Assembly: GCA_945827805.1 (NCBI GenBank)
Contig: CALZOU010000009.1
Location: 1 to 32,706 of the forward strand
Source of the DNA: an uncultured Lachnospiraceae bacterium
GTDB taxonomy: Bacteria > Bacillota > Clostridia > Lachnospirales > Lachnospiraceae
DNA length: 32,706 nt
Reading direction: 5' to 3'
The notes under the pieces are model-generated. The model had not been told where the DNA came from. It ran no database searches and was given only the letters and a program-made list of their open reading frames with translations. This document shows positions 30,386 to 32,706 of the stretch, piece by piece (the first letter of the stretch is position 1; each line of letters begins with the position of its first letter). Made by a program: the position numbers and the translations under genes.

Positions 30386-32461
30386 ATGGCAGAGAAACAT
30401 GGCAATCTGTCTATCAACAGCGATAATATTTTTCCGATCATTAAAAAATGGTTGTATTCCGATCACGATATTTTCATGCGTGAGCTGATCTCCAACGGAT
30501 GCGATGCCATCACCAAGCTGAAAAAGCTGGACGTGATGGGCGAGTATCAGCTGCCGGATGATTATAAGGCAAAGATCCAGGTTATTGTGGATCCGGAGGC
30601 CAAGACCATGCAGTTTATCGATAATGGTCTCGGTATGACAGCAGATGAGGTGGAAGAGTACATCACACAGATCGCTTTCTCCGGTGCTACGCAGTTTTTG
30701 GAACAGTACAAAGATAAGACCAACGAAGACCAGATCATCGGTCATTTCGGTCTTGGTTTCTATTCCGCATTTATGGTGGCTGATGAGGTACACATCGATA
30801 CTCTGTCCTACAAAGAGGGTGCAAAACCGGTACACTGGGAGTGCGACGGCGGTACAGAGTACGATATGAAGGACGGAGATAAGGATACCGTAGGTACCTG
30901 CATCACACTGTTTCTTAATGAAGAAAGCCTGGAATTTGCCAACGAATACCGTGCCCGCGAAGTTATCGAGAAATACTGTTCTTTCATGCCGGTAAATATC
31001 TATCTGGCAAAAGCCAACGCAGAGCAGGAGTATGAGACCATCGATGAATCCGAACTTCTGGATACCGATGTAGTGGTAGAACATATTCACGAAGATGCAA
31101 AAACCGAGGAAAAAGAGAATGAGAACGGCGAGAAAGAGACCGTAGAGATTTCCCCGGCAAAGGACAAGGTAAAGATCAACAAACGTCCCGTTTCCTTAAG
31201 CGATACCCATCCGCTGTGGATGAAACATCCCAACGACTGTACCGAAGAGGAATACAAGGAATTCTACAGAAAAGTATTCAACGATTACAAGGAGCCACTG
31301 TTCTGGATCCATCTGAACATGGATTATCCGTTCAATCTTAAAGGTATCCTGTACTTCCCGAAGATCAATACAGAGTACGATTCCATCGAAGGAACCATCA
31401 AGCTGTACAACAATCAGGTATTCATCGCTGATAACATCAAAGAAGTCATTCCGGAGTTCCTGATGCTGTTAAAAGGTGTGATCGACTGTCCGGATCTGCC
31501 GCTGAACGTTTCCCGAAGCGCGCTGCAGAACGATGGTTTCGTAAAGAAGATTTCCGATTACATCAGCAAGAAAGTGGCAGACAAGCTCAGCGGCATGTGC
31601 AAGACAGATCGCGAAAACTATGAGAAATACTGGGACGATATCAGTCCCTTCATCAAATTCGGATGCATCAAAGACAGCAAATTCTCCGACAAGATGATGG
31701 ATTATGTGCTGTTCAAGAATATTGATGGCAAATATCTGACCCTCAAAGACTGCATCGAAGAAAACAGGAAACCGGAGCCGGAGAAAGAGACTGCCGAGAC
31801 AGAAGTTGTTGACGAGACAAAGACAGAGGAACCGGCAGAAGAAAAAGATGAAACCGAAAAAGAACCGGAGAAGACCACACTGTTCTATGTAACGGATGAA
31901 GTACAGCAGAGCCAGTACATCAACATGTTCCGCGAGGAGGAAAAGGATGCCTATATCCTGAAACACAACATTGATACACCTTTTATCAGCCACGTAGAAC
32001 AGAAAAATCAGGAAATCCGTTTCCAGAGAATCGATGCCGATCTGACCGATGACTTTAAAGACAACGAAGGCGAGGATCTGACAAAAGAAGCCGAGACCCT
32101 GTCCGAAATCTTCAAAAAAGCACTGTCCAACGATAAATTGGAAGTCAAAGTCGAAAGACTCAAAAACGCCAATGTAGCCGCCATGGTTACCTTAAGCGAA
32201 GAGACCCGCCGTATGCAGGATATGATGAAAATGTACGGCATGGACGCCAGCATGTTCGGCGGCGAAAGCGTAACCCTGGTACTCAACGCCAACCACCCGC
32301 TGGTAGAATATGTGGTAAACAACAAAGAAGGAGAGCACGTACCCATGATCTGCGAACAGCTCTACGATCTCGCCCTCCTCAGCCACAAACCCCTGTCCCC
32401 GGACGAAATGACCAAATTCATCGCCAGAAGCAACGACATCCTCATGCTCCTGACAAAATAA
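30386..32461 (+). CDS. htpG: Molecular chaperone HtpG (Hsp90) with acidic insert
   Basis: A 691-residue cytoplasmic Hsp90 chaperone. The N-terminal GHKL ATPase has RELISNGCDAITK (Glu33, Asn37), FIDNGLGM (Asp79) and the lid GHFGLGFYSAF (119-129). The middle domain has WIHLNMDYPFNLKGILYFP and catalytic-loop NVSRSALQ (Arg377). The C-terminal dimerisation domain ends in LSPDEMTKFIARSNDIL. Bacterial HtpG is usually about 620-630 residues. Here a charged linker (about 236-262) and a Glu/Lys/Thr-rich insert (about 461-497, between KDCIEENRK and TTLFYVTDE) account for the excess. The eukaryote-like charged linker position is notable. AAAGGAG precedes the ATG. Monocistronic, with a CIRCE-like operator. 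Confidence 0.96.
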   Translation: MAEKHGNLSINSDNIFPIIKKWLYSDHDIFMRELISNGCDAITKLKKLDVMGEYQLPDDYKAKIQVIVDPEAKTMQFIDNGLGMTADEVEEYITQIAFSGATQFLEQYKDKTNEDQIIGHFGLGFYSAFMVADEVHIDTLSYKEGAKPVHWECDGGTEYDMKDGDKDTVGTCITLFLNEESLEFANEYRAREVIEKYCSFMPVNIYLAKANAEQEYETIDESELLDTDVVVEHIHEDAKTEEKENENGEKETVEISPAKDKVKINKRPVSLSDTHPLWMKHPNDCTEEEYKEFYRKVFNDYKEPLFWIHLNMDYPFNLKGILYFPKINTEYDSIEGTIKLYNNQVFIADNIKEVIPEFLMLLKGVIDCPDLPLNVSRSALQNDGFVKKISDYISKKVADKLSGMCKTDRENYEKYWDDISPFIKFGCIKDSKFSDKMMDYVLFKNIDGKYLTLKDCIEENRKPEPEKETAETEVVDETKTEEPAEEKDETEKEPEKTTLFYVTDEVQQSQYINMFREEEKDAYILKHNIDTPFISHVEQKNQEIRFQRIDADLTDDFKDNEGEDLTKEAETLSEIFKKALSNDKLEVKVERLKNANVAAMVTLSEETRRMQDMMKMYGMDASMFGGESVTLVLNANHPLVEYVVNNKEGEHVPMICEQLYDLALLSHKPLSPDEMTKFIARSNDILMLLTK

Positions 32462-32476
32462 GGAGAATGAAAATGA

Positions 32477-32499
32477 GGGGGTGGTGAAACACCATCCCC
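32477..32499 (+). terminator. GC-rich hairpin after htpG
   Basis: GGGGGTGGTG (32477-32486) pairs with CACCATCCCC (32490-32499), one G-U, with a 3-base loop. There is no T run, so it is either a weak terminator or a stabilising 3' hairpin. Confidence 0.5.
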
Positions 32500-32527
32500 C
32501 ATAAAACCAACAAAGTGAATGCCCCCG

Positions 32528-32660
32528 GGTTCTGCCCGTCCGGCACTCGTATATATACTTTTCGAGCTCCTTACCGAGCACGGCTCCGAGACTACAGGCT
32601 CTAAGCGAGCGCAGGGGAGCGCAGATAAAGTATATATACGAGTGCCGGACGGGCAGAACC
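32528..32660. repeat. Giant palindrome 3, downstream of htpG, at contig end
   Basis: Perfect 34-bp arms: 32528-32561 (GGTTCTGCCCGTCC ... TATATATACTTT) with 32627-32660. The 65-base core carries TTACCGAGCACG (32571-32582), GAGACTACAGG (32588-32598) and GCGAGCGCAGG (32605-32615), shared exactly with palindrome 1. The right arm is cut by the adapter, so the true arm may be longer. Confidence 0.85.
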
Positions 32661-32706
32661 CTGTCTCTTATACACATCTGACGCTGCCGACGATACTCCT
32701 TGTGTA
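32661..32706. other. Illumina Nextera adapter contamination
   Basis: CTGTCTCTTATACACATCT (32661-32679) is the Nextera/Tn5 mosaic-end read-through. It is followed by GACGCTGCCGACGA (32680-32693), an 8-base index TACTCCTT (32694-32701; reverse complement AAGGAGTA) and GTGTA, the start of the P5-side adapter. This is not genomic sequence. Confidence 0.98.

Noticed and set aside
32192-32677. Minus-strand frame beginning MCIRDR
   Set aside because: Its start is encoded by the sequencing adapter; a false protein.

Overview
The window is a 32.7 kb end piece of a draft contig from a low-to-mid GC Firmicute, most likely a gut Lachnospiraceae (Blautia/Ruminococcus-like). The evidence is the Clostridia-type order cysS-mrnC-rlmB-sigH, strong GGAGG ribosome binding sites, TTGACA/TATAAT promoters, SHDIRTP-type hybrid histidine kinases, a bacterial GlnRS and a GlgX/AzgA/ThrH/TrkAH gene set. 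The genus call is inference. The last 46 bases (32661-32706) are not biological: they are an untrimmed Illumina Nextera adapter with its index.

Layout. 82-2178 (minus strand): a PLP threonine-aldolase-like enzyme and an AraC regulator, divergent from a MATE exporter (2253-3614). 3585-4050: a dispersed structured repeat, a terminator, a promoter and a cyclic-di-GMP-I riboswitch with its own terminator. The riboswitch leads a two-gene sensory operon: a lipoprotein fusing a solute-binding domain to a 5'-nucleotidase C-terminal domain (4051-5919), and a membrane hybrid histidine kinase (5977-8160). 8343-11190: O-acetylhomoserine sulfhydrylase and an AzgA-type purine permease. 11389-15183: a small coiled-coil protein, then a thrH-trkA-trkH run. 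15247-17373: glycogen debranching enzyme.

17473-17757 is a giant nested palindrome, followed by tRNA-Val and tRNA-Met. Then come ispF, with an extended Cys-rich tail and a 62-bp tandem array starting at its stop, and cysS-mrnC-rlmB-sigH (translation and RNA processing plus the transition-state sigma factor). tRNA-Thr and glnS follow, ending in a short tandem duplication and a second giant palindrome. 24647-27236: a MocR regulator, a Cof-type HAD phosphatase and a small acidic protein. 27243-27366 is the second copy of the dispersed repeat. 27610-30243 encodes a PAS-GGDEF-PAS-(degenerate)GGDEF-EAL cyclic-di-GMP enzyme. It is followed by a CIRCE-like hairpin that also looks like a terminator, htpG, and a third giant palindrome cut by the adapter.

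Two themes connect the window. First, cyclic-di-GMP: a protein that can make and degrade it and a riboswitch that reads it lie in the same 32 kb, and the riboswitch governs an extracellular-sensor/kinase pair. Second, unusual intergenic structure: three long palindromes with unrelated, locus-specific arms sit just downstream of glgX, glnS and htpG. Two of them share exact core blocks, and one core is split by a further 158-bp palindrome. A different ~124-bp element with a covarying terminal hairpin occurs twice in full and once as its tail.
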